Virus record (IMG/VR): IMGVR_UViG_3300028608_000006
Span: 1 to 64,000 of that record
DNA: 64,000 bases
From: a virus
Reading direction: 5' to 3' (one strand)
The first letter of the stretch is position 1; each line of letters starts with the position of its first letter. Made by a program: the position numbers and the translations under genes. The notes under the pieces were generated by a model that saw only the letters and a list, made by a program, of their open reading frames with translations, was not told the DNA's origin and did no database searches. Below are positions 39,262 to 49,579 of the stretch, piece after piece.

Positions 39262-42200
39262 ATGGCTGACGATTTTGATATGGATTGGGGCGACGACCCC
39301 TTTTCGGGGGACATGAGTTTTGACAGTGATTTTGACACCCCGTCCAACCATGGCTTCCTGCGTTCGTTCACCACGGGGTTTCTGAGCGGTTTGGTGGAGA
39401 AGACCGTCGGTGATACTGACGCTCGAATCGACACCTTAAAGATGGTGTTGCCGCGCAGTTACCTGGGAGCGTTCAGCACATTAAGTGATCTGAACCGCCG
39501 TCGTGCAGAATTGATGCAAGAGATCAAAGGCGACTCCTACGAGTCTGTCAAAGATCTGCAATACCTCGCTGGGCGCGCTGCGGATAAGCTCCGCAAGATT
39601 GCCCCTAATAAGATCGCTGACGGTTTTCAGAACTTTAGCCAAAATGATTTCAGTGATTGGGAGAAGGCAAGCAGTGGTGGTCGTGATTCCGGACCAAGTC
39701 TTTCCGACACCACCGAAGACGAAATAAAATCAGCCATTGACAACGCCGACGCCAACTCCGTGCTTGAACGGGAGACGATGATCGGTTCGGCTGGCGCTAT
39801 CACGGACATGATGGCAAACGTCGGTGGTCGTACTCTGGCTAACTTGCAGGCCATGGGTCAAGGGACGGTACGTACTAACCAGCTGTTGGAGCAGATTGTT
39901 GACTTCCAACGTCGGGTTCAGGCGCGCAACGATGCCTTGAAACTTAACATCATGACCCGCTCGTATTTGACGGACGCTAAGTTCTACAAGTTCGTTGAAG
40001 CGAGTAACCACCGTATTGTTGAAGAGCTGAAGAAGATCAGCGACAGTTCTGCCAAGTCTGACTACGAAAAGACCACACACTCCCAAGCGGTGCGTAAGAC
40101 TATCCGGGAATCCGTGTTCAGTTCGGTCAAGAGCAAGATCGGCGGTATTTCTGGTTTCATCGATGATCGTTTTGGCAAGAACGCTCGTGGCGAGTTCACT
40201 GGCGGCTCAAACGAGCTGATCAGTTCGATTCGCATGGCTGCCGAGATGACCGAGGGGATGGACCTTAACCTCGGGCAGATGTTGGGTAACGCTGCTGCGG
40301 GTATCTTCATCAACAACCTCCCCCGGATGCTTAAATCGGGCAAGGCGAAGAAGTACCTTGACGACTTCAAGAAGAAGTTCCCTGCACAGGCTAAGTGGGC
40401 GGAAGATGCTTACATCCGCATCACTGACTTGGGTAACGTGGCGTCGTACGGTCTGACCAACGCCGAAGGCCTGACCAACACCATGGCGAAGTATTACCAA
40501 GGTGGCCAGACGTGGAGCGAAGCCGAGGATTACGAACAGTATCTCGACCTGCTTCCTGAGGGTGAGCAGAAGCTCAGCAAAGTTGAGTGGACTCTCATCA
40601 GCAACGCTCGCAAGATTGGTAACAAAGCGTTTGCAGGTGTGTTCGACAACATGAGCCGTTCCAACGGTACTCAGTACACCTTAGCGCGGCGTACGTTGGA
40701 CAATGGTCACGAGCAAGCTTTGTGGAACAACCGCTCCGACCGTACCCTCAACGAAGTGTTGCCACAATGGCTGAGTCAGATCCACTTGTCTCTTGAGAAG
40801 TTCCGGACAGGCGATGATGACATGCGGGCTATGACCTACGACTATGTCAAGGGTAAGTTCAACAGCCATGATCAGAAGATCTCCACCGTTCTCAACCAAG
40901 TGTTGGACAAACGTCAGTTCAGTAACCAAGCGACAATGGCGAACAATTTGGCGGAACAGATCGATGCTGATGGTGCCCTGACTCCGGAGGCTAAACGAGA
41001 GTTGGCGTTCCTTCTGGCGAAAGACACTGATGCGGACATGGGTTTCAGTCCTTACAACTACCTGCACGCCGATAAGGAGCACGGCGTGCCTCCTGCATTG
41101 GCGGCTGAGATCAAGCGCATGATTCAGGTGCAGTTTGGTATCAGCGACGATCACATCAAGGCCTTTAATGAAGGTACTGATGTAGACCGCTCGAAGGCTT
41201 TGATTTACATGCCGACTGAAAAAGGTCGTCAGCGAGTGGCAGAACTGGCGCCTTCGGCCAAATCGCTGGGTGCTTTCGCCCCTGACATCACCAACCGACT
41301 GGATGTCCTTAAGTCGAGCGGGTATTACGATGCAATGAAAGAAGCGGGTATCGTCACTACAACGGACGGTCAAGACAACGTCGACATGGAGAAGATCTGG
41401 GGTACGCTGAAAAGCTTCATCCAAGACACCAAGCGTGAGACCGCCCCACGCGTTCCTGACGCCGTTCCGTTGCCAAGCCGCGCCTTCGGTGGGGGTTATC
41501 CTCCGCAACCTGCTCCGCCTACCCCAGGACCTCTCCCACTGCCTGGTCCTACTCCCGTTATTCCGGAGTCGATCAAGCTGGATGGTTTGGAAGACCTGAC
41601 CAAGTCCATGAGCGGTATGGAGGGCTTGAAGGAGACCATGGAACAGCTGGGCAAGTCCTTCTCGGGATACCGTCCTCCTGATGCACCTCCGACGGTGGAC
41701 ATCGTTCCTATCACCACAGGGCTCGAAGGGATCAGTGCTAAGCTTGAGCAGATGCTTGCTCTGGGGACTACTCGTAACCAGATCCTGACCGACATCCTCC
41801 TGCGTCAACCGGCTGAAGCCAAGCCGTTGTCCGAGAGTGATGAGAAGGAAGTGTCTCGTGAGAAGAAAAGTCTCCTTGATAAGCTGAAGGGAACTTCGTT
41901 CAAGGATCTCTTTAACAGTGGCGTTGAAAAGCTGATGGACAACCAACCGCTGATCCTGGGTGGGTTGTTGGGTGGTCTGGCTGGCTTGGCGGTCTACGAT
42001 AAGAAGAGCGCTGCGTTGCTGGCGGGTGGCGCGATTATCGCTGGCGGCTACATGAAGCTGAAAAGCCTCAAGTCCAAAGAAGCTGACGATACACAGGACC
42101 TTTACGAGGAAGGGGCAGAGAACCCTATTCTGGAGGCGTCCAAGCTTCAGAACGGCGATTACTACGATGCCACTAAGGGCTTCTTGATCAAGTCCTGGAA

Positions 42201-45200
42201 AGACATCACTGGCAGTGTTGTGGACAACGTCACCAAGGTTGTGATTGGTGCTCGTCGTTTGGCCGGTAAACTCTTCACTTCGGAGAATAAGGAAGTCTTC
42301 CTGAGTGGTCTGGACAAGGTGCGGGAATACCTGCTCAAGGCGTACCACTTCATCGATCCGTTCAAACGGGTTAAACGTTGGGGTAATGCGCTGCGTACTC
42401 GCTTCTACCAGATGGACGTGTATAAGGAAGGGGAAGATTCACCGACACTCGTTGGGAAACGTTTTGAGTCGGGCGCTTATTGCAAGCGTAACGAATCGGG
42501 TGAGTTGGAGGTCATCAACGGCTGGAACGAGATTGATGGTCCGGTCTACACGCCTGAGGGTGAGGTCATCATTACTCAGGACGAGTACGACCGTGGGTTG
42601 CGTACCTCGATGGGGGTCAGTGTTAACAAGCTGCAAGAAGGCTCCAAGAAATTGGGTCGACTGGGCTTGGACTTCCTCGGTAAGGTGAAAGACAAAGCCT
42701 TGCCAATGATGGGAATGGCCGCGGATAAAGCGAAAGGTGCGATGACTGTTAGTTACGCGCCGATTGTGAACTCCGTAGATCGCATCTACAACCTGTTGCT
42801 CAAACACTGGGGCTACCAGCAGGAAGTAGACATTGAACTGCCTGAGCCGACCGTACAGCCTGTGGCAGGTCCTACCAAGGATCAACCAGGTACACCAAAG
42901 GGAACCCTCATCCCTACCATCGTGGAGAAACCCGAAGCGGATGTTGTTGATCCGAACAGGCCTTTCCCGAAGAACCCTTCCATCAAGCCTAAGACCCCAA
43001 TGGAGAATGCGGTCGAGAAGGTTAAAGAGGATCTCGAAAGCAATACCCCTCAGGGTCGTCTGAACTCCCTTGCTGACAAGAAGGAGAAGAGTGAAGAGAA
43101 ACGGAAAGCGGACTCTGAAGAAGCTCTGATCTACATGGCCAAGAACTTTGGCTTCGGTGCTAAGCCGGGTGAAGAGGAGAAGAAAAAGAGTCAAGGTCTG
43201 TTCGGTCTGCTGGCCAGTGGCTTTGGCGCTATCGCCAGTGGCATTGCTGGGATCACTACTTTCTTCACCAAGCGACTGTTCAGTGGTTTCCAAACCCTGT
43301 TCAGGTTCGGCTCTCTTGGTTTGAAGGTATTCCCTATCTTGGCGACCGGTATCACTGCGGTTGCTAAAGGGATCTTCACCCTCATTAAAACTCGCAGCGT
43401 TACTGAAGCTGGTGGTTCGGTATGGGATACTCTCACCGGGGGTGGTGAAGAAGATGCTGGTGAAGGCAAGAAGGGCAAGGGTAAGAAAGGCAAGAAAGGC
43501 AAGAAGGGTGAGAAAGCCCCTCGAACCGCGGGCAGTCGTTTGAAGACCGGTGTCAAAGGCGTTGGGTACGGCATGGCGGCTGGGATGGCTACTGACTTCC
43601 TGATGGATAGCGGTATTGTCGACGAAGACTCGGCTACCGGGACAGTGTTGGATGCGGCGAGTACGGCGGCCACTGCTTACGGCGGTTACCAAATGGCCGC
43701 TGGTGTTGCGACAGCCGCTGGTCTTGACATCAGTGCAGGTGCTGTAGCGACGGGCGTGGCTGCTGGCGGTGCTGCTGCTGCTTCTTGGGTGGGTGGTACA
43801 GCTGCGGCTGGTATGGTGGCGAACCTCGGCATTGCCGCGCTCCCTATGCTGTTGAACCCGTATGTCTTGGGTGCGATTGCTGTGGGTGCTGTTGGTTACG
43901 GGATCTACCGTTTTGTGAACCGTGGCGAAGGGAAACAGTTCGAACTTCGTATGGCTCAGTACGGTGTCTCTGACCCGGATTCCGATCTGGCGAAGAAGAT
44001 CCTGAAAGCGGAAGAGATGCTTCTTTCCCATGTCGTCATCGGTAACGGTCGCGCTTCGTTCTCGAAGCAAGCCCCTATCAGTGAAGTGATTCAGATGTTT
44101 GTAAGCGATCCGAAGAACAACAAGGAAGTCGGTGACGTCTTTACTTGGTTCAACGGTCGTTTCAAGCCTGTGTTGCTGACGTACATGGCTTGCCTTGACA
44201 CCATCAAGATGAAGTCCTTGAAGGAATACGACGAGGGCAAAACGCAAGACATCTACAAGGTGGCGAAGCAGACGCACGCGGCACTGAACGGGGTTCAACC
44301 TTACCCGTACTCCATCACGGCGAAGATCGATGCCGATACCCCTATCCTCGGTGAGAAGGCAACCCTGATCCGGGTTAACAACTTGCTGGGTGAGCTGAAG
44401 GATTACATCGACCGCAAGACACCATCTGAAGACCTGAACCCTATCACCACGCCTAAGGCTCAAAGTAAGGCGGGGCTTGAGAAGGAGAAGGCTGAGCTGA
44501 AACAAACCGTGGAAGGACCACGCGGTTTCTTTGACAGCAAAGAGAAGATGGCTCGGGTAGCCAAAGCTGAAACCCGCCTGCAACAGGTTGACGAGGAAAT
44601 CAAACGCCTCAACGACTCTTACAAAGCTGGTGGAATTGTCGCTCAGATCTACATCAAGGATTTGATGCCGGACGACAAGGCAATGGACCTGATGACCGCC
44701 ATCCGCGCTGCCTGCTACGGCAACGAGGAAGATGTTACATGGCGTGTCGAAGCGGTGATGAAGCTGGAGCGTTACTGCGAACCTTTGTTTGCTGATCGTG
44801 GGGAGTCGATGGAGTTCACTGGCCAGATTGGTCAGATCTTCAGTCTGTTCAAAGATTCCTTCCGGGTTAGCGATGGTGATGCAGACGATTGGTGCCTGTG
44901 GTTCCGTGACCGGTTCTTGCCGGTTCTGACGACCTACATGAACACCATGAAGACCTATCGCCGTGGACGCCCTGCCGTGGTGTGGAAGACCCTGTCGGCA
45001 ACGGCTCGGTACGAAATCGCCAAGGCATTGGTTGAAACGAAAGGTAAGGGTACGCTGTGGTTTGACTTCTCCATCTGGACTGTACGGGCATCTCCTTTCA
45101 AAGGCACTAAGTCTCCCGCTAAACCTGACAAGGTAGATCGGATGCTGAAGCTGCTGGGTGAAGCCAGTACTGCGGCGAAGTTAAAAGATCCTGAAGCAGA

Positions 45201-47301
45201 GGCCGGTAAAACCAACGCACAAACTTGGGCGAAGACTGTATCCCCGCACAAGGTCGGTGGCGACTTCCAACCTGAGGCGCCTAACGTCGATGACGTGAGC
45301 AAAGCCAAAACCCGTGGTGAAGTAGCGGGCGGTGGTCAGTTCGGTACCAATGGGTCTGGGACAGGCAACACGTACTCGGCAGGCGGTGTGTATCAAACGC
45401 CTTCCAACAAGTACGGGTTCGTTCCACTGGGTGGTGACTCCGATACCAGTCACTTGGACATGTCGGGTGTTAAAGCTCAGGAAGGGAATGACAAAGGGGT
45501 TAAGGTTCCCAAGAAGCTGGCTCAACAAATCCTGATTCGGGAAATGCTGAAACAAGGCTTTACGGATCCTCGGGAGATTGCGGAAGTACTGGCGCTGACG
45601 GATTACGAGTCGGGCGGTTATCAGAACACCACTGAGAGCCTGAAGTACTCTGATCCGAAACGTTTGGCGAGCATGTTCAGGGAAGTGAAGAGCGTCGAAC
45701 AAGCGCGCATGCTGATTGACCAAGGTGAGGTGGCCATTGCCAACACTGTTTACGGTGGCGGTAAAGGTGCATCCATTGGTAACCGTGAACCAGGAGACGG
45801 TTGGAAGTATCGTGGGCGTGGTTTCATTCAGCTCACGGGTAAAGCGAACTACGCCAAGACCGGACAAGAGTTGGGGATTGACCTGGTTAACAAACCGGAA
45901 CTCGCCTCCAATGACCCTAACGTCATGGCCGCTGTCGCTGTTAACTTCTTCAAGAACAGCAAGCTTCTGCGCAGTATCAGTCAGACCGGCAACTTCGGTG
46001 AAGCCGCAAAAGGACTTAACGGCGGTAACGAACTTCCAGGGATGCCTAAACGGTATCAGTTGTACCTGTCTTACCTGGAACAGTTGCAGAAAGGCGAACT
46101 CTCCACGGAAACCAGTACTGCCGAGGACCCAGCAGCTGCCGAAGGGCAAACGGCTGGTCAGATGTACGGTGGTGGCGGTTCCAGCGGTGGTGGCTCTACA
46201 GGGGCTCCTGCGGCAAGTGGTGGGGGTGGCGAAGCTCCAATGATGGGAAGCGGTAATCTGCCTTCTCTCGCTAACGCACCTGCGGGTGGCGGAGCATCTG
46301 GTAACTATCAGACTCCAGCTCCAGCGGGCGGTGGTGGGTACGGTAGTAACCCTGAGATGGATCCAGCCGCTGTTCCGTTCAGCGGGCCATACCAAGACTC
46401 CGACTTGCTGGTTAACAGCAATGCTTCGGGGACTAGTGGGCTTCGTCTGAAATCGGCTGAGTCGGTTGCTGGTGGTAAGGCTCACCCGGGTCTTACAGCG
46501 TTGTGCAAAATGATTCAACAGCGAGTACCGGGCTTCAAGGTGTTCACTGCTCTGAACGACGCGTACCACGTTAACAAAGGTTCTAAAGGGGCTCACCCTA
46601 AAGGACTGGCGGCTGACTTCACGTTGACCAATGGCATTGCAGGCAGTGATCGTGCTGCGACGATGGTAACGGAGATTCTGCGTCAAGCAGGTCTGCAACC
46701 CGGTGCCGAGTTCTTGGTCATCAACGAGTACAAGCGGAAAACTGCCATCGGTACAGGCGGTCATGTTCACGCGGGCTTTAAGTCGCCAGCGGCAGCACAG
46801 AAGTTCTTGGATGCAGCAGGTGGTACCCAGACCAACGGTCAGGACACTACCGGTACTGGCGGTGGAGCGGAAGTAGCGCCTGAAGAGGCACCAAACCGTG
46901 CACAGCCAACCCTGCCACCAGGTAACCCAATGTCTGCACCGGATGAAGAAGGCGGTGCCGCAGCTCCAAGCGCACAACCAGCTTCTGCTGCACCGGGTGC
47001 TGGCTTCACAGGCTTGCCTCTTCCTAATCAGCCACCTCCTCAGCAACCGCTTCCAGAGGGTTACAAAGGACCGGCGCCAGCTCCTCAGGCGCCAGCACCT
47101 GTTGCTCAAGCACCGAAGGCAGCTCCGGCTCCTGCGACGCCTGATAACAGTGCTCAAGTGGCTGAGCTGATGAAGAGCTTGATTGCCGCAACACAATCTT
47201 CTGGGGGTGACAACGCGCAGTTGTTGAAAGCCGTCCTAGATCAACTGGTTCAACTGAACAAGAAAGGGGAGAAAACTCCTCAAGGCGTGAAGGTGAACTA
47301 A
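39262..47301 (+). CDS. Giant virion protein, tape measure/tail lysin with GH19 and M15-like domains
   Basis: 2679 aa. The N-terminal ~800 residues are helical; Pro-rich linkers follow (~740-775). Hydrophobic/Gly-rich stretches occur at ~897-935, ~1313-1375 and ~1440-1540, and a Lys/Gly run (GKKGKGKKGKKGKKG) near 1401. A GH19 chitinase/lysozyme-like domain (~2085-2290) has candidate catalytic Glu2116 in DYESGGY, TESLKYS, and YRGRGFIQLTGKANY. An M15-like peptidase domain (~2395-2520) has H2445-x6-D2452 (HPKGLAAD) and HVH (2501-2503) metal ligands. AGGAG precedes the ATG. The equivalent position in phiKZ holds gp181, a 2237-aa lytic protein. It likely breaks cell wall during genome entry. Confidence 0.8.
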   Translation: MADDFDMDWGDDPFSGDMSFDSDFDTPSNHGFLRSFTTGFLSGLVEKTVGDTDARIDTLKMVLPRSYLGAFSTLSDLNRRRAELMQEIKGDSYESVKDLQYLAGRAADKLRKIAPNKIADGFQNFSQNDFSDWEKASSGGRDSGPSLSDTTEDEIKSAIDNADANSVLERETMIGSAGAITDMMANVGGRTLANLQAMGQGTVRTNQLLEQIVDFQRRVQARNDALKLNIMTRSYLTDAKFYKFVEASNHRIVEELKKISDSSAKSDYEKTTHSQAVRKTIRESVFSSVKSKIGGISGFIDDRFGKNARGEFTGGSNELISSIRMAAEMTEGMDLNLGQMLGNAAAGIFINNLPRMLKSGKAKKYLDDFKKKFPAQAKWAEDAYIRITDLGNVASYGLTNAEGLTNTMAKYYQGGQTWSEAEDYEQYLDLLPEGEQKLSKVEWTLISNARKIGNKAFAGVFDNMSRSNGTQYTLARRTLDNGHEQALWNNRSDRTLNEVLPQWLSQIHLSLEKFRTGDDDMRAMTYDYVKGKFNSHDQKISTVLNQVLDKRQFSNQATMANNLAEQIDADGALTPEAKRELAFLLAKDTDADMGFSPYNYLHADKEHGVPPALAAEIKRMIQVQFGISDDHIKAFNEGTDVDRSKALIYMPTEKGRQRVAELAPSAKSLGAFAPDITNRLDVLKSSGYYDAMKEAGIVTTTDGQDNVDMEKIWGTLKSFIQDTKRETAPRVPDAVPLPSRAFGGGYPPQPAPPTPGPLPLPGPTPVIPESIKLDGLEDLTKSMSGMEGLKETMEQLGKSFSGYRPPDAPPTVDIVPITTGLEGISAKLEQMLALGTTRNQILTDILLRQPAEAKPLSESDEKEVSREKKSLLDKLKGTSFKDLFNSGVEKLMDNQPLILGGLLGGLAGLAVYDKKSAALLAGGAIIAGGYMKLKSLKSKEADDTQDLYEEGAENPILEASKLQNGDYYDATKGFLIKSWKDITGSVVDNVTKVVIGARRLAGKLFTSENKEVFLSGLDKVREYLLKAYHFIDPFKRVKRWGNALRTRFYQMDVYKEGEDSPTLVGKRFESGAYCKRNESGELEVINGWNEIDGPVYTPEGEVIITQDEYDRGLRTSMGVSVNKLQEGSKKLGRLGLDFLGKVKDKALPMMGMAADKAKGAMTVSYAPIVNSVDRIYNLLLKHWGYQQEVDIELPEPTVQPVAGPTKDQPGTPKGTLIPTIVEKPEADVVDPNRPFPKNPSIKPKTPMENAVEKVKEDLESNTPQGRLNSLADKKEKSEEKRKADSEEALIYMAKNFGFGAKPGEEEKKKSQGLFGLLASGFGAIASGIAGITTFFTKRLFSGFQTLFRFGSLGLKVFPILATGITAVAKGIFTLIKTRSVTEAGGSVWDTLTGGGEEDAGEGKKGKGKKGKKGKKGEKAPRTAGSRLKTGVKGVGYGMAAGMATDFLMDSGIVDEDSATGTVLDAASTAATAYGGYQMAAGVATAAGLDISAGAVATGVAAGGAAAASWVGGTAAAGMVANLGIAALPMLLNPYVLGAIAVGAVGYGIYRFVNRGEGKQFELRMAQYGVSDPDSDLAKKILKAEEMLLSHVVIGNGRASFSKQAPISEVIQMFVSDPKNNKEVGDVFTWFNGRFKPVLLTYMACLDTIKMKSLKEYDEGKTQDIYKVAKQTHAALNGVQPYPYSITAKIDADTPILGEKATLIRVNNLLGELKDYIDRKTPSEDLNPITTPKAQSKAGLEKEKAELKQTVEGPRGFFDSKEKMARVAKAETRLQQVDEEIKRLNDSYKAGGIVAQIYIKDLMPDDKAMDLMTAIRAACYGNEEDVTWRVEAVMKLERYCEPLFADRGESMEFTGQIGQIFSLFKDSFRVSDGDADDWCLWFRDRFLPVLTTYMNTMKTYRRGRPAVVWKTLSATARYEIAKALVETKGKGTLWFDFSIWTVRASPFKGTKSPAKPDKVDRMLKLLGEASTAAKLKDPEAEAGKTNAQTWAKTVSPHKVGGDFQPEAPNVDDVSKAKTRGEVAGGGQFGTNGSGTGNTYSAGGVYQTPSNKYGFVPLGGDSDTSHLDMSGVKAQEGNDKGVKVPKKLAQQILIREMLKQGFTDPREIAEVLALTDYESGGYQNTTESLKYSDPKRLASMFREVKSVEQARMLIDQGEVAIANTVYGGGKGASIGNREPGDGWKYRGRGFIQLTGKANYAKTGQELGIDLVNKPELASNDPNVMAAVAVNFFKNSKLLRSISQTGNFGEAAKGLNGGNELPGMPKRYQLYLSYLEQLQKGELSTETSTAEDPAAAEGQTAGQMYGGGGSSGGGSTGAPAASGGGGEAPMMGSGNLPSLANAPAGGGASGNYQTPAPAGGGGYGSNPEMDPAAVPFSGPYQDSDLLVNSNASGTSGLRLKSAESVAGGKAHPGLTALCKMIQQRVPGFKVFTALNDAYHVNKGSKGAHPKGLAADFTLTNGIAGSDRAATMVTEILRQAGLQPGAEFLVINEYKRKTAIGTGGHVHAGFKSPAAAQKFLDAAGGTQTNGQDTTGTGGGAEVAPEEAPNRAQPTLPPGNPMSAPDEEGGAAAPSAQPASAAPGAGFTGLPLPNQPPPQQPLPEGYKGPAPAPQAPAPVAQAPKAAPAPATPDNSAQVAELMKSLIAATQSSGGDNAQLLKAVLDQLVQLNKKGEKTPQGVKVN

Positions 47302-47307
47302 CCGGTA

Positions 47308-47337
47308 AACAGGGGAGGCAACTCCCCTGTTCTTTTT
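47308..47337 (+). terminator. Terminator after the giant virion gene
   Basis: A 10-bp stem, AACAGGGGAG (47308-47317) with CTCCCCTGTT (47322-47331), followed by TCTTTTT, a classical intrinsic terminator. It sits directly between two same-strand genes. Confidence 0.8.
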
Positions 47338-47350
47338 AGAGAGATTGTCT

Positions 47351-49519
47351 ATGGCTACGGTATCCACACGAGATCGGGACATTATCACGAAATCGTTTCG
47401 TATGCTGACCCGAGGGATTCCTCCAAGTCAGCTGTTGGAAAAGTTGGACTGGGATAACTACTTCAACGTATTTTCCAGTGCAACAGGCGACAACCGTTAC
47501 ATCAACCCGATTGCACAATTCAGTCCTGCAACAGATCCACGTTACGGCCGTCTCATGGTTACCTCCGAAGGTGGCATGGGCAGCATGTGGAAGGACATGT
47601 ACGAAGACAACGTCACCCTGCTCACCTTAACAGCAGGCGTGCCACAATTTGCGGGGCTGCTCAGTTTTATCACCAACATGTTCAGCCCTACTGCGGCGAT
47701 CATTGCGAACAAAGGTCGCGCACCCGGCTTGGCGTTCTACATGGGCCAAGCGGCAGGCTCCATCGCGTTTGCCGGCATTCAGATGATGTCGATCAGCGTT
47801 CAGTTCTTGGCGTTCATCATGGACTCCCCAAGAAACAACTTCTACACTATTAAACCGTCAATGGGTGCTTACACCATGGCGGCAACAGGCGTGCTCAACG
47901 ACCTGATGGTGAAGCTGGGTTACATCGATCCAATCCTGCCGAAGCGTGCTCAGGAACAGCAGGACCCGTTGTACGGTCTGAAGCCTGACTACGACAACAG
48001 CAACTCCGTGGCCAGCCTCAGTCTGTTGATGCCTGACGTGGTTAACAGCGACGGCACCATCGATTTGATGCGTCTGGTAATGAAGGGGACGCGTAAGCAT
48101 CGCAAGATGCTGAAGAAGCTGACAGAGCTGGACAACGAGACTCTGAGTACACCGGACGAGAAATTGGTCCGGGCTCAGCAGTTGATGGAAGAGATTACGT
48201 TTGGTCAAGACGTGATTTCGGGTTCTCCTTCTCAGAGCTACATTGAAGCCGAGATGGGAACCGTTGGTAAGGTCCGTGGTGAAGACGAAGGTAACTTCAG
48301 TGAGCAGGACAGCGCTTACACCAACAGGGCGGCTTACGAGAACACCAGCAACGCTGGCGTGGGTGTGGCTGACTTAGGTGTGGCTGGAGCTGCTGCTGCG
48401 GCTGCTGGCGGTGGCGCTAGTCCTCAGGGCATGGGCGAGACGACCTCTTACGGTTCAGGTCCCGCCATTAACCCGAACGAGAACGCGGGTCGTCCTCAGA
48501 CTGCTACACCAGGGGCTAACCCTAACGTGGCGGGTGGTCAACAAGAGTACTACGCGGATGACCCGAACGACCGTACGTGGGCGGGTGATGTTTATGACCT
48601 TGTTCAAACAGCAATCTACGGTGGTATGGATGCGCTCACTTTCCGTGTTGAGACCAGTTCTGGCTCTATTACTGACAGCTTTAGTAGCAACCACGGGCCT
48701 TCACCAATGGCGGAGAAGTTCAACTCCATTGTGTCTTCGGCTAACGACTTCAAATTCGACGTGGCTGGTGGTGCAACGGGGATCGGCATCATCGACTCCG
48801 TGGTTAACACAATCAAGGAAGGTGCAATTGGTGCCTTGTCAGGTTCCGTTATTGGGAACATTCCACTCGCGCTAGTGAACAACTCGTACGTGAAGATCCC
48901 GGACCACTGGACTGGGGCCACGAGCAACCTGCATACTGAAAGTTACGAAATGAACTTCCAGTGCAACTACGCTCACCCGTACGAACAGATCATGAAGATC
49001 TGGGTGCCGTTTGCGTTGATCCTCCCACTGGTGGCTCCATTCAGTTCGGGCGGTTCGATGTACACCGCTCCGTTCTACGTGAAAGCCTTCTGCCAGTCTC
49101 GTTCGATTATTCGGACAGGTCTGGTGAGTTCTGCTCGCTTTGTATTCGGTGATGGTGAAGCCGGTTGGACCAAAGACCGTAAGCCGTTGAACCTCAAGAT
49201 CACTCTTGAGATCGCGGACATGGAGCCTCTGGTGTCTGTCCCAATCGACCGCTCCATGAGCCTGCTGCGTCTGACCAACCCAGCCGACGTTGCGCAACGT
49301 ATCTTCTCTGACGATACCGCGTACAACAACTACCTCAGTCGTTTGACCGGTGTAAGTTACCTCGACACCGTAATGCGTTATTCCCGTATCAACCGTCAAC
49401 TGACGGGTGTGGTATTGGACATGAAGCAAAGCATCCGGGCTGACAACATCGCCGCGAAGATCTCTGACTCCGTAGTGGCTGACTTGGCGCGTATCTTCAC
49501 CAAGCCTATTTCCCGATAA
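47351..49519 (+). CDS. Virion structural-type protein with hydrophobic segments, 722 aa
   Basis: Starts MATVSTRDRDIITKSFRML; the ATG at 47351 is preferred to a TTG two codons earlier. Hydrophobic or small-residue segments at ~82-105 (TLLTLTAGVPQFAGLLSFI), ~115-155 and an Ala/Gly run near 350-365. A YYADDPNDRTWAGDV region and a beta-rich C-terminus follow. It resembles the large structural proteins next to the phiKZ tail lysin. Its exact location in the virion cannot be told; separated from the tape-measure gene by a terminator, so probably has its own promoter. Confidence 0.6.
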   Translation: MATVSTRDRDIITKSFRMLTRGIPPSQLLEKLDWDNYFNVFSSATGDNRYINPIAQFSPATDPRYGRLMVTSEGGMGSMWKDMYEDNVTLLTLTAGVPQFAGLLSFITNMFSPTAAIIANKGRAPGLAFYMGQAAGSIAFAGIQMMSISVQFLAFIMDSPRNNFYTIKPSMGAYTMAATGVLNDLMVKLGYIDPILPKRAQEQQDPLYGLKPDYDNSNSVASLSLLMPDVVNSDGTIDLMRLVMKGTRKHRKMLKKLTELDNETLSTPDEKLVRAQQLMEEITFGQDVISGSPSQSYIEAEMGTVGKVRGEDEGNFSEQDSAYTNRAAYENTSNAGVGVADLGVAGAAAAAAGGGASPQGMGETTSYGSGPAINPNENAGRPQTATPGANPNVAGGQQEYYADDPNDRTWAGDVYDLVQTAIYGGMDALTFRVETSSGSITDSFSSNHGPSPMAEKFNSIVSSANDFKFDVAGGATGIGIIDSVVNTIKEGAIGALSGSVIGNIPLALVNNSYVKIPDHWTGATSNLHTESYEMNFQCNYAHPYEQIMKIWVPFALILPLVAPFSSGGSMYTAPFYVKAFCQSRSIIRTGLVSSARFVFGDGEAGWTKDRKPLNLKITLEIADMEPLVSVPIDRSMSLLRLTNPADVAQRIFSDDTAYNNYLSRLTGVSYLDTVMRYSRINRQLTGVVLDMKQSIRADNIAAKISDSVVADLARIFTKPISR

Positions 49520-49525
49520 GGCGGT

Positions 49526-49570
49526 TATAACCCCCTACCCACCCTGAGAAGGAGTGGGTAGGGGGTTATA
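49526..49570. terminator. Bidirectional terminator between convergent structural genes
   Basis: A 17-bp perfect stem: TATAACCCCCTACCCAC (49526-49542) with its complement (49554-49570), between the 722-aa and 367-aa genes. Stem bases CCCCTACCC are shared with the hairpins at 18121 and 61167. Confidence 0.85.
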
Positions 49571-49579
49571 GTTGCTTGC

